Counted from the first letter of the stretch, positions 1-8,613 are shown. The stretch: DNA of 32,915 bases from Acidimicrobiaceae bacterium (GCA_003133325.1 PKXA01000102.1:170116-203030); one strand, 5' to 3'. Numbers and translations: made by a program. Notes: generated by a model from the letters alone, not told the origin.

Positions 1-1341
1 TGCGGCCCCCCGACGCTGGTGTCGTGGACCACCAGCGCCGACTCCAATGCCATCGACATCGTCATCGACGACGCCGGCGGGCTGGCGGGAAGCCACCCCC
101 TCGACGAGGTGGACATTCCCGAGGACACCGCTGACTTCGAAACCGGGCCGTTCGGTCACGGACTGGCGTCGGAGGTCTGGCCGGGAGCCACCGGTGGCAA
201 CTTCGGCTCGGCTTCAGCTGACCTGCCCATTCCCCCTTCCCTTCAGGTCCTCACCAAGAACCTGAACGACCCGATGCGGGCTGAGACCTTCGAGCCCGCC
301 GGTCCGGCCACCGCCAGTTACCCCTCGGGGAACACCTCGGGTGTGTTCCAAGCCAGTTCTCAGGCGAACGGCAACGGCACGACCGCCACCGCCTCGGTAA
401 CCAACCTGTCCGACGCCCTCATCGGCCTGAAGGGGGTGAGCGGGACCGCCCACGCCACCGCTACCTCCACCGCCACCTCGACCGCCACTGCCAACACCGG
501 CCAGATCTCCCTACTAGGCGGACTGATCGTGATCGGGGGAGTGGACTCGACGGCCACGGCCTCCAGCGACGGCACCACCGTCAACGGCACCACCAACACC
601 AACCTCGGCGACCTCACCATCGACGGGGTCCCGGTGGCGTTCGGCACCAACGGGGTGACCGGGCCGGTCGGCACCGGCGGGTTGGGCGACCTGGTGACCC
701 CGCTGGTCAATGAGGTCATCGCCGCCCTGGGCCTCAAGGTCGTCCCCCTCCCCAAGAGCGTGACCAGCAAGGCGCCGGCCGAAACCATCACCAGCGGCGG
801 CCTCCAGGTCACCTTCACCCTCCCGGCCGCGGTCAACCCCACCGTGAACCTCCCGCCGACCATCAGCAACCTGCTCCCGGCCTCGATCACCTCGGAAATC
901 ACCACCGCCTCCAGCCTGTTGGGGTTGGTGAAGGGGGCCATCATCACCATCACCCTGGGTCGGGCCACCGCCACCGCCATCGCCTCCGCCGGCTTCGGGG
1001 CTGACCTCGGCGGGAGCGCCACCCCGCCGACGGGAGCCACCTCCAGCCTCGGGACGCTCGGTCCGACCGACCTCGGTACCCCCGGCAGCCTCGGCACCCC
1101 CGGTTCGGCGGGCACCCTCGGCTCCAGCGGCGGCGGGACCCCTACCGCCGCTAACCCCTCGAATTCCGTCTCGCCCACGGGTCTGGCCGCCGACATCCTG
1201 TCCAGCCCGGTCAGCGTGGGGCTGATGATCCTCATCCTGCTCCTGGCCGCTCTGGCCGGTTACGGTCTGTGGCTGCTGTCCCGCCGTCTCGAGCAGGATC
1301 CGACCGGCGCCTGTCCCCTCTCTGTCCCCGATACTCCTTAA
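1..1341 (+). CDS. Secreted/surface low-complexity protein with C-terminal membrane anchor (5' partial)
   Basis: The reading frame is open from the first base, so the start lies upstream of the window; an internal GTG at 19 is the first start-like codon. About 446 residues are visible, very rich in Ala, Thr, Ser, Gly and Val, with runs of alternating small residues (repeated ATST units, later repeated LGTPGS-like units). This resembles a repetitive extracellular or wall-spanning protein. Near the C-terminus one hydrophobic segment (VGLMILILLLAALAGYGLWL) is followed by an Arg-rich stop-transfer stretch, giving a type I anchor with a short cytoplasmic tail. No catalytic motif is recognised. The stop codon overlaps the ribosome-binding site of the next gene, so the two are probably co-transcribed. 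Function unknown. Confidence 0.6.
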   Translation, partial: CGPPTLVSWTTSADSNAIDIVIDDAGGLAGSHPLDEVDIPEDTADFETGPFGHGLASEVWPGATGGNFGSASADLPIPPSLQVLTKNLNDPMRAETFEPAGPATASYPSGNTSGVFQASSQANGNGTTATASVTNLSDALIGLKGVSGTAHATATSTATSTATANTGQISLLGGLIVIGGVDSTATASSDGTTVNGTTNTNLGDLTIDGVPVAFGTNGVTGPVGTGGLGDLVTPLVNEVIAALGLKVVPLPKSVTSKAPAETITSGGLQVTFTLPAAVNPTVNLPPTISNLLPASITSEITTASSLLGLVKGAIITITLGRATATAIASAGFGADLGGSATPPTGATSSLGTLGPTDLGTPGSLGTPGSAGTLGSSGGGTPTAANPSNSVSPTGLAADILSSPVSVGLMILILLLAALAGYGLWLLSRRLEQDPTGACPLSVPDTP

Positions 1342-1355
1342 AGGAACTCTCAGCC

Positions 1356-1976
1356 ATGGCCACCACCACTCGACAGGTGCAATTCCAAGCAACTGGCTCT
1401 GACATGTCGGACCAAGTCTCCACCCGTCAGGCCGCATTGATGAACGCCATCGCCCGCATCCGCGTCCGGACACGCGCCATCAAGATCGACCAGGTCCTGC
1501 TCATCCTGGGGGGCATCTCCATGCCCGCCGGACTGCTCGTCATCATCGTCGGCTGGTACGGCGCCGCCCATACCTTCCACACCTACGCCCAGCTCGACTA
1601 CCTCGTCAGCGGTGGGCTCCTCGGCCTGGCCCTCGTCGTGTTCGGCGGCTTCTGCTACTTCGGCTACTGGCTCACCCGCCTCGTCCAGTTACTGCACACC
1701 GCCCAGACACAGGACCGCCAATCCCTCGAAACCCTCGAGCGGATCGCCGTTCAACTCGACCAGCTGGCCCCACTGGCGGCCTCCGGAGCGGCGGCCTCCG
1801 GGGTCACCCCGGTGGCGTCACGCGCATTCACCCCGGTACTGATGGCCACCCGCCACGGCAACATGGCCCACCTCCCCACCTGTCCCGTGGTGGCCGACAA
1901 CCCCGATCTCCGACCCATCAACCTCGACGACCCCAACCTCACGCCCTGCCAGATCTGCCAACCGTTCGCACGGTAG
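1356..1976 (+). CDS. Small membrane protein with Ada-like Cys/His metal-binding tail
   Basis: 206 residues from the ATG at 1356, chosen because an AAAGGAAC ribosome-binding site lies 10 bases upstream and overlaps the previous stop. Two transmembrane segments (about residues 46-70 and 82-110) form a hairpin, followed by a helical stretch that may be a coiled coil (113-140). The tail carries H172-x3-C176 and C198-x2-C201 with the sequence LTPCQICQP. This layout matches the small zinc-binding modules related to the N-terminal Ada domain that end many actinobacterial membrane proteins. Metal binding is inferred from the spacing. The role is unknown; coupling to the upstream surface protein suggests a cell-envelope job. 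Confidence 0.7.
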   Translation: MATTTRQVQFQATGSDMSDQVSTRQAALMNAIARIRVRTRAIKIDQVLLILGGISMPAGLLVIIVGWYGAAHTFHTYAQLDYLVSGGLLGLALVVFGGFCYFGYWLTRLVQLLHTAQTQDRQSLETLERIAVQLDQLAPLAASGAAASGVTPVASRAFTPVLMATRHGNMAHLPTCPVVADNPDLRPINLDDPNLTPCQICQPFAR

Positions 1977-2178
1977 TGCTGAGGGCCCGCCGCCGGCAAC
2001 ATCACTCCGGCCATCGCGCCGGTTGGGTGACCAGGATGGCCGGCTCCGTCTACTCTTTTTCGGACATACGTGCGCGCGGCATGTAACTCAAGAATTCACA
2101 CCGCCGCTCCTCGCCGCCCAGCCCTTGCGGCAGTGCCGTCACCCAGGATGGCGGCTTGCCGACCCGAGGAGCCCGCGG

Positions 2179-2589
2179 TTACTCCTCGACCAACTCGATC
2201 AGCGTCCCGAATGCACCCTTCGGATGGACAAACGCCACAGTGGTCCCTCTCGAGCCGGGACGGGGTTGCTCGTCGATGACCCGGCCTCCGTGGTCCTTCA
2301 CCGATTGGAGGGCGGCGGCACAGTCAGCCACCCGGTACCCGACGTGGTGGAGGCCCTCACCCTTCTTTTCGAGGTACTTGGCCACCGGGGACGTCTCCGA
2401 AGTGGGGGTAAGGAGCTGGATATAGCTGTCGGCCACCTTCAGCAACGCCTCTTCCACCCCGTCGGAGTCGATGCGCTCGCGGTGGGCCACTGTTGCACCG
2501 AAGGTATCGGCGTAGTACGCGATGGCCGCCTCGAGGTCCCGGACGGCGACGGCTACGTGGTCGATTTCGGTGAGGAGAGCCTCGGTCAT
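2179..2589 (-). CDS. mce: Methylmalonyl-CoA/ethylmalonyl-CoA epimerase
   Basis: 136 residues, the usual length for this vicinal-oxygen-chelate (glyoxalase-fold) family, which interconverts the 2R and 2S forms of methylmalonyl-CoA or ethylmalonyl-CoA. Two beta-alpha-beta modules are visible: residues 7-60 (EIDHVAVAVRDLEAAIAYY) and 80-136 (LHHVGYRVADCAAAL ... TLIELVE). Probable metal ligands are H11, Q58, H82 and E132, matching the family pattern. The ATG overlaps the stop of the upstream crotonyl-CoA carboxylase/reductase gene (ATGA overlap), so translation is probably coupled. That pairing suggests it epimerises the ethylmalonyl-CoA made by its neighbour as well as, or instead of, methylmalonyl-CoA. 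A longer upstream reading frame exists but lies inside the neighbour's coding sequence. Confidence 0.9.
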   Translation of the reverse strand: MTEALLTEIDHVAVAVRDLEAAIAYYADTFGATVAHRERIDSDGVEEALLKVADSYIQLLTPTSETSPVAKYLEKKGEGLHHVGYRVADCAAALQSVKDHGGRVIDEQPRPGSRGTTVAFVHPKGAFGTLIELVEE

Positions 2590-3926
2590 GCGCCGTGCCT
2601 CCTGAACAGGGTGATCCGATCTTCTCCGACCTGCGCCCGGAACTCGGGATCGTCGATCCCCAACCCTTCTTCCGGGGCCAGGCACAGCACGCCGATTTTT
2701 CCCTCGTGAAGATTCTTGTGGACCTGATAGGCGGCATCACCCACGTGCTCGAGGGTATGGACCGCGGACAGCGGGGGAAGGATCTTCCCTTCGCATACCA
2801 ACTGGTTGGCGTCCCATGCTTCCCGGTAGTTGGCGAAGTGGGACCCCTTGATGGTCTTCAGCTTCATCCACAGATGCCGGTTGTCGTACTCGATCATGTA
2901 GCCCGAGGTCGCCGCACAGGTCATGATCGTTCCCCCCCGCTTGGCGGCGAACACCGATGCGCCCATGGTTTGACGGCCCGGGTGCTCGAAGACGATGTCG
3001 ACATCATCGCCGACCAGCTTCCGGATGTCCTTGCCCAGACGGCGCCACTCGGACTCGTCTTGAGTGTGCTCGTCCTTCCAGAACTTGTAGCCGGCCACCT
3101 TGCGGTCGATGACCGCCTCGACGCCCAGATCGTGCAGGAGCTCAGCCTTCCCAGGTGAGGACACCACGCCGACGGGTGTACCGCCGCCGTTGAGCACGTA
3201 CTGCACGGCGTAGGCCCCGAGCCCTCCCGAGGCTCCCCACACCAGCACTCTGTCGCCCTGCTGCATGGCGGCACCGTTCTTCGACACCAACATGCGATAG
3301 GAGGTGGAGTTGCAGAGGGCATTCACAGCCGCCTCTTCCCAACTCAAGTGCCTGGGTTTGGGCATCAGCTGATTGGCCTTCACCACCGCCAGGTCGGCGA
3401 GGCCCCCGAAGTTGGTTTCGAAACCCCAGATCCGTTGGTTGTCGGCCAGTATCGAGTCGTCGTGCGACGATGGGCTCTGATCGTCGACATAGTTGCAGTG
3501 CACGGTGACCCGGTCGCCGGGCTTCCAATTGCGGACGGCGGACCCGGTGCGCAGCACCACCCCCGAGGCATCAGATCCGACCACGTGATAGGGAAGGGCG
3601 TGGCGGGCACCCCAGGTGCTCTCCTTGCCCAAGCGGTCGAGGAAACCGAACGTCGGCAACGGCTCGAAGATCGAGGTCCATACCGTGTTGAAGTTGATGG
3701 AGCTGGCCATCACCGCGATGAAGGCCTCGTCGGGCGCCAGCTCGGGGACGGCGACATCGCCGATATGGAGGGACTTCCGGGGGTCCTTGTCTTCGGAGGC
3801 CAGACCGTCGAACATGTCCACTTCGTCCCGTGACACGAACGCGGCTCGGTAGGCGTCGGGAAGGGGAATGGCGGCGATCTCGTCCCCCGGGGCTCCCGAT
3901 TGGATGGCTGAGAGGAACTCCTGCAT
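2586..3926 (-). CDS. ccr: Crotonyl-CoA carboxylase/reductase
   Basis: 446 residues of the medium-chain dehydrogenase/reductase superfamily. The enzyme reductively carboxylates crotonyl-CoA to ethylmalonyl-CoA with NADPH and CO2, in the ethylmalonyl-CoA pathway or for polyketide extender units. Diagnostic stretches are present throughout: DKDPRKSLHIGDVAVPELAP, SINFNTVWTSIFEPLPTFGF, IWGFETNFGGLADLAVVKAN, the nucleotide-binding loop VLVWGASGGLGAYAVQ, DIVFEHPGRQTMGASVF and GSHFANYREAWDANQ. The ATG at 3926 (MQEFLSAIQSG) fits the family N-terminus; a TTG at 3977 would add 17 atypical residues. There is no ribosome-binding site, but a TATCCT box sits 8 bases upstream, consistent with a leaderless transcript. 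It is divergent from the thiolase and overlaps the epimerase by 4 bases. Confidence 0.95.
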   Translation of the reverse strand: MQEFLSAIQSGAPGDEIAAIPLPDAYRAAFVSRDEVDMFDGLASEDKDPRKSLHIGDVAVPELAPDEAFIAVMASSINFNTVWTSIFEPLPTFGFLDRLGKESTWGARHALPYHVVGSDASGVVLRTGSAVRNWKPGDRVTVHCNYVDDQSPSSHDDSILADNQRIWGFETNFGGLADLAVVKANQLMPKPRHLSWEEAAVNALCNSTSYRMLVSKNGAAMQQGDRVLVWGASGGLGAYAVQYVLNGGGTPVGVVSSPGKAELLHDLGVEAVIDRKVAGYKFWKDEHTQDESEWRRLGKDIRKLVGDDVDIVFEHPGRQTMGASVFAAKRGGTIMTCAATSGYMIEYDNRHLWMKLKTIKGSHFANYREAWDANQLVCEGKILPPLSAVHTLEHVGDAAYQVHKNLHEGKIGVLCLAPEEGLGIDDPEFRAQVGEDRITLFRRHGA

Positions 3927-3934
3927 GGGATGGG

Positions 3935-3940
3935 AGGATA
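3935..3940 (-). promoter_or_regulatory. Putative -10 box (TATCCT) of a leaderless ccr transcript
   Basis: On the minus strand TATCCT ends 8 bases before the chosen ATG of the crotonyl-CoA carboxylase/reductase gene. No purine-rich ribosome-binding site lies between them. The spacing would place the transcription start at or next to the start codon. No convincing -35 element was found. Confidence 0.35.
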
Positions 3941-4060
3941 GTCCGCAAAAAGGTCGACGGACCTCGAGTTCCCGCAAGCCTGAACCGCCGATAGTCTGGT
4001 GACGAACTCGGCCCCTAGAGGGTCGCCGCCTAATCGGGCCGTCAGGCCTCGGAGGTCATC

Positions 4061-5242
4061 ATGTCTGGTTCCGTTATCGTCGCTGGTGCCCGCACCCCAA
4101 TCGGCAAATTGTCGGGCGCACTGGGCGGCTTCGCTGCCACCGAGCTCGGTGGCTTCGCCATTGCCGCCGCATTGGAGCGTGCCGGGATCAAGCCCGAACA
4201 GGTCGACTACGTATTTATGGGACAGGTGATCCTGGCCGGGACCGGGCAGATCACCGCGCGTCAGGCCGCGGGCAAGGGCGGGATCCCGATGACCGTGCCG
4301 GCGACCACCGTGAACAAGGTCTGCCTTTCGGGTTTGAACTCCATCTACTTGGCCGACCTGCTGATCAATGCGGGCGAGGCTGACATTGTGGTGGCCGGCG
4401 GCATGGAATCAATGACCCAGGCTCCCTACCTGCTCCCCGGGGCCCGGGCCGGATACCGGATCGGTGACGGCACCCTTGTCGACTCGATGATGTACGACGG
4501 TCTGTTCTGCGCCTTCGACCAGTGCGCCATGGGGCTCGGGACCGAGCGCTACAACGGAGCCGACGGGGTCTCCCGGGAACGCCAAGACGCCTTCAGTGCC
4601 CTCTCCCACGAGCGGGCCGCTGCCGCCATCAAGGACGGCAAGTTCGGCGAAGAGATCGTCGCGGTCAGCGTGCCCCAGCGAAAGGGTGACCCGATCATCG
4701 TCGACACCGATGAGGGAGTTCGGCCCGAAACCACTGCCGAATCCCTGGGCAAGCTCCGGCCCGCCTTCGACAAGTCTGGCACCATCACCGCCGGCAATGC
4801 ATCGCAGATTTCCGACGGTGGCGCCGCCGTCATCGTGATGTCCAAGGCCAAAGCCGAAGAACTGGGTGTGTCCCCGTTGGGCGAACTGGTCAGCTACGGC
4901 CAAGTGGCCGGTCCCGGCCCATCGCTTCTCAATCAGCCGTCCCACGCCACATCAGTGGCCTTGGCCAAGGCCGGTCTGTCGGTCAGCGACATCGATCTGT
5001 TCGAGATCAATGAGGCGTTCGCCGCGGTGGGCCTGGCTTCTGCCGATGACCTCGGAATTTCCGAGGAGAAGGTCAACGTCAATGGGGGTGCCATCGCACT
5101 CGGGCATCCGGTGGGCATGTCTGGGACCCGATTGGCATTGACGGCTCTTCTCGAGCTCAAGCGTCGGGGCGGGGGAACGGCGGCCGTCAGCCTGTGCGGT
5201 GGTGGCGGCCAAGGCGACGCCGCGGTGCTCCGCACGCTGTAG
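4061..5242 (+). CDS. Acetyl-CoA C-acetyltransferase (thiolase)
   Basis: 393 residues, full length for a type II thiolase. It condenses two acetyl-CoA to acetoacetyl-CoA, or runs in reverse in fatty-acid breakdown, in the cytoplasm. The nucleophile C88 lies in TTVNKVCLSGLNSI, the NEAFA motif is present in EINEAFAAVGLAS, H349 lies in GHPVGMSG, and the second catalytic C379 is in CGGGGQGDA. A GGAGG ribosome-binding site starts 10 bases upstream of the ATG. It is divergently transcribed from the carboxylase/reductase and epimerase genes. This suggests it feeds acetoacetyl-CoA, and after reduction and dehydration crotonyl-CoA, into the ethylmalonyl-CoA module, although the intermediate enzymes are not in this window. 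Confidence 0.93.
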   Translation: MSGSVIVAGARTPIGKLSGALGGFAATELGGFAIAAALERAGIKPEQVDYVFMGQVILAGTGQITARQAAGKGGIPMTVPATTVNKVCLSGLNSIYLADLLINAGEADIVVAGGMESMTQAPYLLPGARAGYRIGDGTLVDSMMYDGLFCAFDQCAMGLGTERYNGADGVSRERQDAFSALSHERAAAAIKDGKFGEEIVAVSVPQRKGDPIIVDTDEGVRPETTAESLGKLRPAFDKSGTITAGNASQISDGGAAVIVMSKAKAEELGVSPLGELVSYGQVAGPGPSLLNQPSHATSVALAKAGLSVSDIDLFEINEAFAAVGLASADDLGISEEKVNVNGGAIALGHPVGMSGTRLALTALLELKRRGGGTAAVSLCGGGGQGDAAVLRTL

Positions 5243-5348
5243 ACAGCGACATCCCGCCGATCGTAGACGCCTCCATCCGGGCCACCATGACCCGAGCGGC
5301 CGGATATTCACCTGGCTTTCTCACAGAACATGGGAGTTGACTTCTGCA

Positions 5349-7364
5349 ATGAGCGAACTCGTCACCACGCCGATGCGGCAGATCGGTGCCTCGGTCGACG
5401 GGGACGGGTGTCGAATCCTCTCAGCCACGCCGTTTCACTATCTCGACGGTGCTGAGGAGCGTCTGTTCGACATCATTGAGGATGCCGACGATCTCAGTTC
5501 GACAAGCGACGAACTGGCCGGAAGAGCGGAGACCTGGCCGGAGCGGTACCACCTGAGTCACGATCGGGCCAACGTGCTGCGACCCCTGGCCCTGCAGCGC
5601 ACGTTCAGGGTGCTCGAGGTTGGTGCGGGATGCGGAGCGATCACCCGGTACCTCGGCGAGGAGTGTGACCTGGTCGACGCGGTCGAGCCGGTTCCTGCCC
5701 GGGCCAGAGTGGCCCGCACCCGCACCCGCGATCTGCCCGGTGTCGAGGTGTTCGTGGGGGATTTGTTCGATGTCCCCGGCGAAAACGTCTACGACGTGAT
5801 CGTGTTGGTGGGTGTGCTCGAATACGTGGGGTCGGGCTCCCCCAACCTGGCACCCTACGAGAAGTTCCTTCACCGGGCCACGTCCCTGTTGACCGACGAT
5901 GGAACCCTGCTGGTGGCCATCGAGAACCGGATTGGGGTCAAATATCTGTCCGGGGCCCCCGAAGACCACTCGAACCGCCCCTTCGATTCGTTGGAGGGCT
6001 ATCCGAACGGGTCGCCGGCCCGCACCTTCTCTCGTAGTGAGCTGGAGCGTCTGATCCTCCGGACCGGTCTCACCCCTCGGGTGTTCGGAGCGTTCCCCGA
6101 TTACAAGCTCACCCGGTTTGTCATGTCCGATGAGCTTCTCGGGGCCGACGAGTCACTGGCCTATCGCATTCCGCATTTCCCCAGTCCCGACTGGAGCGGG
6201 GCCGTCGACCGCGTCGCCAACGAGGGAGCTGTGTGGCGCACCATGGTCGAAGCAGGGCTGGGAGCCCAGACCGCCAACTCCTTTGTGATCGTGGCCTCCC
6301 GCCAATCACTCAGCCCGCTCTGGCCCCCCGACCTGCTGGCCGCCTACTACTCGACAGCACGACGAGCCGCGTATGCCTCCGAGACTCGGGTGCTCAACGA
6401 ACATGGCTCCATCGTCTTCGATCGCCGCGCCCTCGCTGGCGGCGGGGCAGGGTCGAACACCCCGATCGATAACGGGTCGACCACCGGCTTGGAGTCTCCG
6501 TCCGACACGCCTGTGCAGCTCCAACTGGGGAGAACGCCATGGACCGGAGGGACTGATTTTCTGGCCCTGCTCAGCCACGGCAATGACAAGGAGCTCATCG
6601 ATTGGCTGGGTCGATGGACCGACTTGCTGTCCGATGAATTTGAACAGGGGCAACCTGTCCCCATCGATCTGCTGCCGCACAATCTGGTGGCACTTCCCGA
6701 CGGGACTCTTCGGGTCATTGACTCCAAGTTCGCGCAGAGGGGTATCACCCGAGAGGCGGTCGTGGCCCGCGGCGCACTGGTCACCGGGCAGCGATTGTCA
6801 CGGATGACCAAGCCCAGCCGATGGGGAGCCTTCACCGTCGAGGCGGTCGTCCGGTACGTGGGGACGCTGATCGGCCTGCCGGCGGATGGAAGCTGGATCG
6901 CCGACGCGGTGGCCAGTGAGGCCGCATTTCAAACCGAGGTCTCCTTGCAGACTCCAGAGCCGACCACCCGGGTGGAAGCCGTGGCCATGCAAGAAGATGT
7001 GCTCTGGGACGAGCTGCGACGTCCGCTGGCCCGGAGTTCACAGCACAACCCGGGCGGGGGTGCCCGGGCGGCGCTGGAGGCCGAATTGAGTCGCATGGGT
7101 GCGGCCTACGGAATCCTTGTCGACAGCCATGACGCGCTGGTCAGCGCGCATCAGACGGTGGTCGAGAGTAACGCTCACGCCTTGTCGAACCTCCTCAGCC
7201 AGTTGGCCAACTCGCAGACCGAACTTGGCAACGTCCGCATCGGTCTGGATGCCCATGTGGCGGAATTCGTCCGGATCAAGTCATCTTCGAGCTGGAGGAT
7301 CACCCGTCCGCTCCGCTCCGCGTCTCAACTGTTTCGGCGGAACTCCCACCCATCGGGGAGCTGA
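5349..7364 (+). CDS. Methyltransferase with kinase-like catalytic loop and helical tail (WbdD-like layout)
   Basis: 671 residues from the ATG at 5349 (GGGAG 12 bases upstream). Residues 75-230 form a class I S-adenosylmethionine methyltransferase: motif I is VLEVGAGCGAITRYLGE (88-104), followed by DLVDAVEP and FDVPGENVYDVIVLVGVLEY. Further on, D440-LLPH-N445 ... VI-D458 reproduces the spacing of the kinase catalytic loop and metal-binding Asp (D, +5 N, +13 D), suggesting an active or eroded kinase-type domain; an ATP-binding lysine was not located. Residues of roughly 575-645 look helical and could form a coiled coil, and the C-terminus SSSWRITRPLR is a motif common at the ends of surface-polysaccharide glycosyltransferases and methyltransferases. 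The order methyltransferase-kinase-helix recalls WbdD, which caps O-antigen chains. A role in modifying a surface glycan is inferred; no glycan genes adjoin it. Confidence 0.7.
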   Translation: MSELVTTPMRQIGASVDGDGCRILSATPFHYLDGAEERLFDIIEDADDLSSTSDELAGRAETWPERYHLSHDRANVLRPLALQRTFRVLEVGAGCGAITRYLGEECDLVDAVEPVPARARVARTRTRDLPGVEVFVGDLFDVPGENVYDVIVLVGVLEYVGSGSPNLAPYEKFLHRATSLLTDDGTLLVAIENRIGVKYLSGAPEDHSNRPFDSLEGYPNGSPARTFSRSELERLILRTGLTPRVFGAFPDYKLTRFVMSDELLGADESLAYRIPHFPSPDWSGAVDRVANEGAVWRTMVEAGLGAQTANSFVIVASRQSLSPLWPPDLLAAYYSTARRAAYASETRVLNEHGSIVFDRRALAGGGAGSNTPIDNGSTTGLESPSDTPVQLQLGRTPWTGGTDFLALLSHGNDKELIDWLGRWTDLLSDEFEQGQPVPIDLLPHNLVALPDGTLRVIDSKFAQRGITREAVVARGALVTGQRLSRMTKPSRWGAFTVEAVVRYVGTLIGLPADGSWIADAVASEAAFQTEVSLQTPEPTTRVEAVAMQEDVLWDELRRPLARSSQHNPGGGARAALEAELSRMGAAYGILVDSHDALVSAHQTVVESNAHALSNLLSQLANSQTELGNVRIGLDAHVAEFVRIKSSSSWRITRPLRSASQLFRRNSHPSGS

Positions 7365-7379
7365 GACCCCAACCGAGCC

Positions 7380-7400
7380 GGTCAGTACGGCGGACTGACC
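7380..7400. terminator. Hairpin between convergent genes, possible bidirectional terminator
   Basis: GGTCAGT (7380-7386) and ACTGACC (7394-7400) form a perfect 7-bp stem with a 7-base loop. It lies just after the methyltransferase stop and overlaps the last codons of the convergent histidine phosphatase gene. There is no T-tract on either side, as is usual in high-GC actinobacteria. Confidence 0.45.
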
Positions 7401-7969
7401 ACCCCGGCCAACGAACCACACTCATAGTCCACGTCCCCCCACGACCCCACCTCGAGCCGGAGCACCGCCAGCGCACAGGTGGGAAAACCGTGGCTCTGAA
7501 GGGTCGACCGGCCTTCCCCGGCACCCACATCATCGTCGGACTCGATGTCGGCAGGCGGCAGCAACTCCCACGCCAGTTGGTAAAGGGTCGGATTGTGGCC
7601 GACCACCAGGGCGCTCTCCCTGCTTTCATCGAGTTCCCGGATGTGCTGAAGCACCGTGGCGGGACTGGCACCGTAGAGCGAGTGGAACGACTCGAGGGGC
7701 ATCTCCTTTGCCATCGCCGCCAAAACCAGATCGGCGGTCTCGCGGGTCCTCGTTGCCGCCGAGCAGATGGCCACATCCGGAAGCGGAACGTCATGGAGTC
7801 CGAAAACGCCCCTTCCTGCCGCCAACCGATGTCCAAAGGCCGTGGCGTCCCTTCGTCCGCGCCCCGTCAGCGGCCGCTCTTTGTCGCCTCCACCCTGAAG
7901 GGCATGTGGCGCGGCCTTCCCATGGCGGAGCAGCCACAGATATTTGATCGTCCCGGGTCGCTTCGTCAT
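7382..7969 (-). CDS. Histidine phosphatase (SixA/phosphohistidine phosphatase type)
   Basis: 195 residues of the histidine phosphatase superfamily. The catalytic LLRHGKA motif (R15, H16) lies near the N-terminus, followed by ERPLTGRGRRDA, SAATRTRETADLVL and the second catalytic His in LVVGHNPTLY (H125). This short single-domain form matches SixA-like phosphatases, which remove phosphate from phosphohistidine; a small-metabolite phosphatase is equally possible. The ATG at 7969 (MTKRPG) puts the catalytic motif at the usual distance from the start; a GTG at 7993 would add 8 residues, and neither has a clear ribosome-binding site. It is followed by a hairpin and lies convergent to the methyltransferase gene, 38 bases downstream of recR. 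Confidence 0.8.
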   Translation of the reverse strand: MTKRPGTIKYLWLLRHGKAAPHALQGGGDKERPLTGRGRRDATAFGHRLAAGRGVFGLHDVPLPDVAICSAATRTRETADLVLAAMAKEMPLESFHSLYGASPATVLQHIRELDESRESALVVGHNPTLYQLAWELLPPADIESDDDVGAGEGRSTLQSHGFPTCALAVLRLEVGSWGDVDYECGSLAGVVSPPY

Positions 7970-8007
7970 TGACTCATGGTGCCCGAACCGCACCGCCGAG
8001 GCCAGTG

Positions 8008-8613
8008 CTATGCCTCAATGACCCGACGGCCTTCCAATGCCCGCCCGAGCGTCAACTCATCCGCATACTCGAGATCTCCTCCGACTGGCAGCCCACTGGC
8101 GATGCGGGTGACGACGAGACCCATCGGATTGAGCAAGCGGGCCAGGTACATTGCCGTCGCCTCTCCCTCGAGGTTGGGGTTGGTGCACAAGATGACCTCG
8201 GCGATCCCCTCTTCCTCGAGCCTGGCCAAGAGCTCACGCACCCTCAACTGATCCGGGCCGATCCCCTCGATGGGATTCAGGGCACCTTGCAAAACGTGGT
8301 AGCGCCCCGCGAACTCACCGGTCTTTTCGACGGCGACAATGTCGCGGGGGTCCTCCACCACGCACACCGAGGTGGAGTCGCGGCGATCATCGAGGCAGAT
8401 AGCGCAGAGGCCCCCCTCGGCGACATTGAAGCACCGGGTGCAGAGCGTGATTCGCTCTTTGACGGCGATGATCGACTGAGCCAGCCGGAGAGCGTCTTCC
8501 GGCGCCACCTTCAGCAAATGGAAGGTGATCCTTTGTGCCGACTTGGGCCCGATACCCGGAAGCCGCCCCAGTTCGTCGATCAGCGACTGCAGTGGTCCGG
8601 AGAATACGCCCAT
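8008..8613 (-). CDS. recR: Recombination mediator protein RecR
   Basis: 201 residues, the normal length. RecR works with RecF and RecO to load RecA at gaps. The N-terminal helix-hairpin-helix ([19 protein letters not shown]), the C4 zinc site (C58, C61, C70, C73) and the Toprim domain ([18 protein letters not shown] ... [20 protein letters not shown]) are all present, with the C-terminal [20 protein letters not shown] signature. The ATG directly abuts the dnaX stop codon, giving a dnaX-recR operon. The small ybaB/ebfC gene often found between them in other bacteria is absent here. Confidence 0.97.
   Translation of the reverse strand: MGVFSGPLQSLIDELGRLPGIGPKSAQRITFHLLKVAPEDALRLAQSIIAVKERITLCTRCFNVAEGGLCAICLDDRRDSTSVCVVEDPRDIVAVEKTGEFAGRYHVLQGALNPIEGIGPDQLRVRELLARLEEEGIAEVILCTNPNLEGEATAMYLARLLNPMGLVVTRIASGLPVGGDLEYADELTLGRALEGRRVIEA

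Noticed and set aside
514-1473. Long minus-strand ORF (319 codons) opposite the first gene
   Set aside because: Gly/Arg/Asp-rich composition is the expected mirror of the Ala/Thr/Gly-rich coding strand; no motifs or ribosome-binding site.
2023-3158. Plus-strand ORFs across epimerase and ccr
   Set aside because: They are shadows of the two well-supported minus-strand genes.
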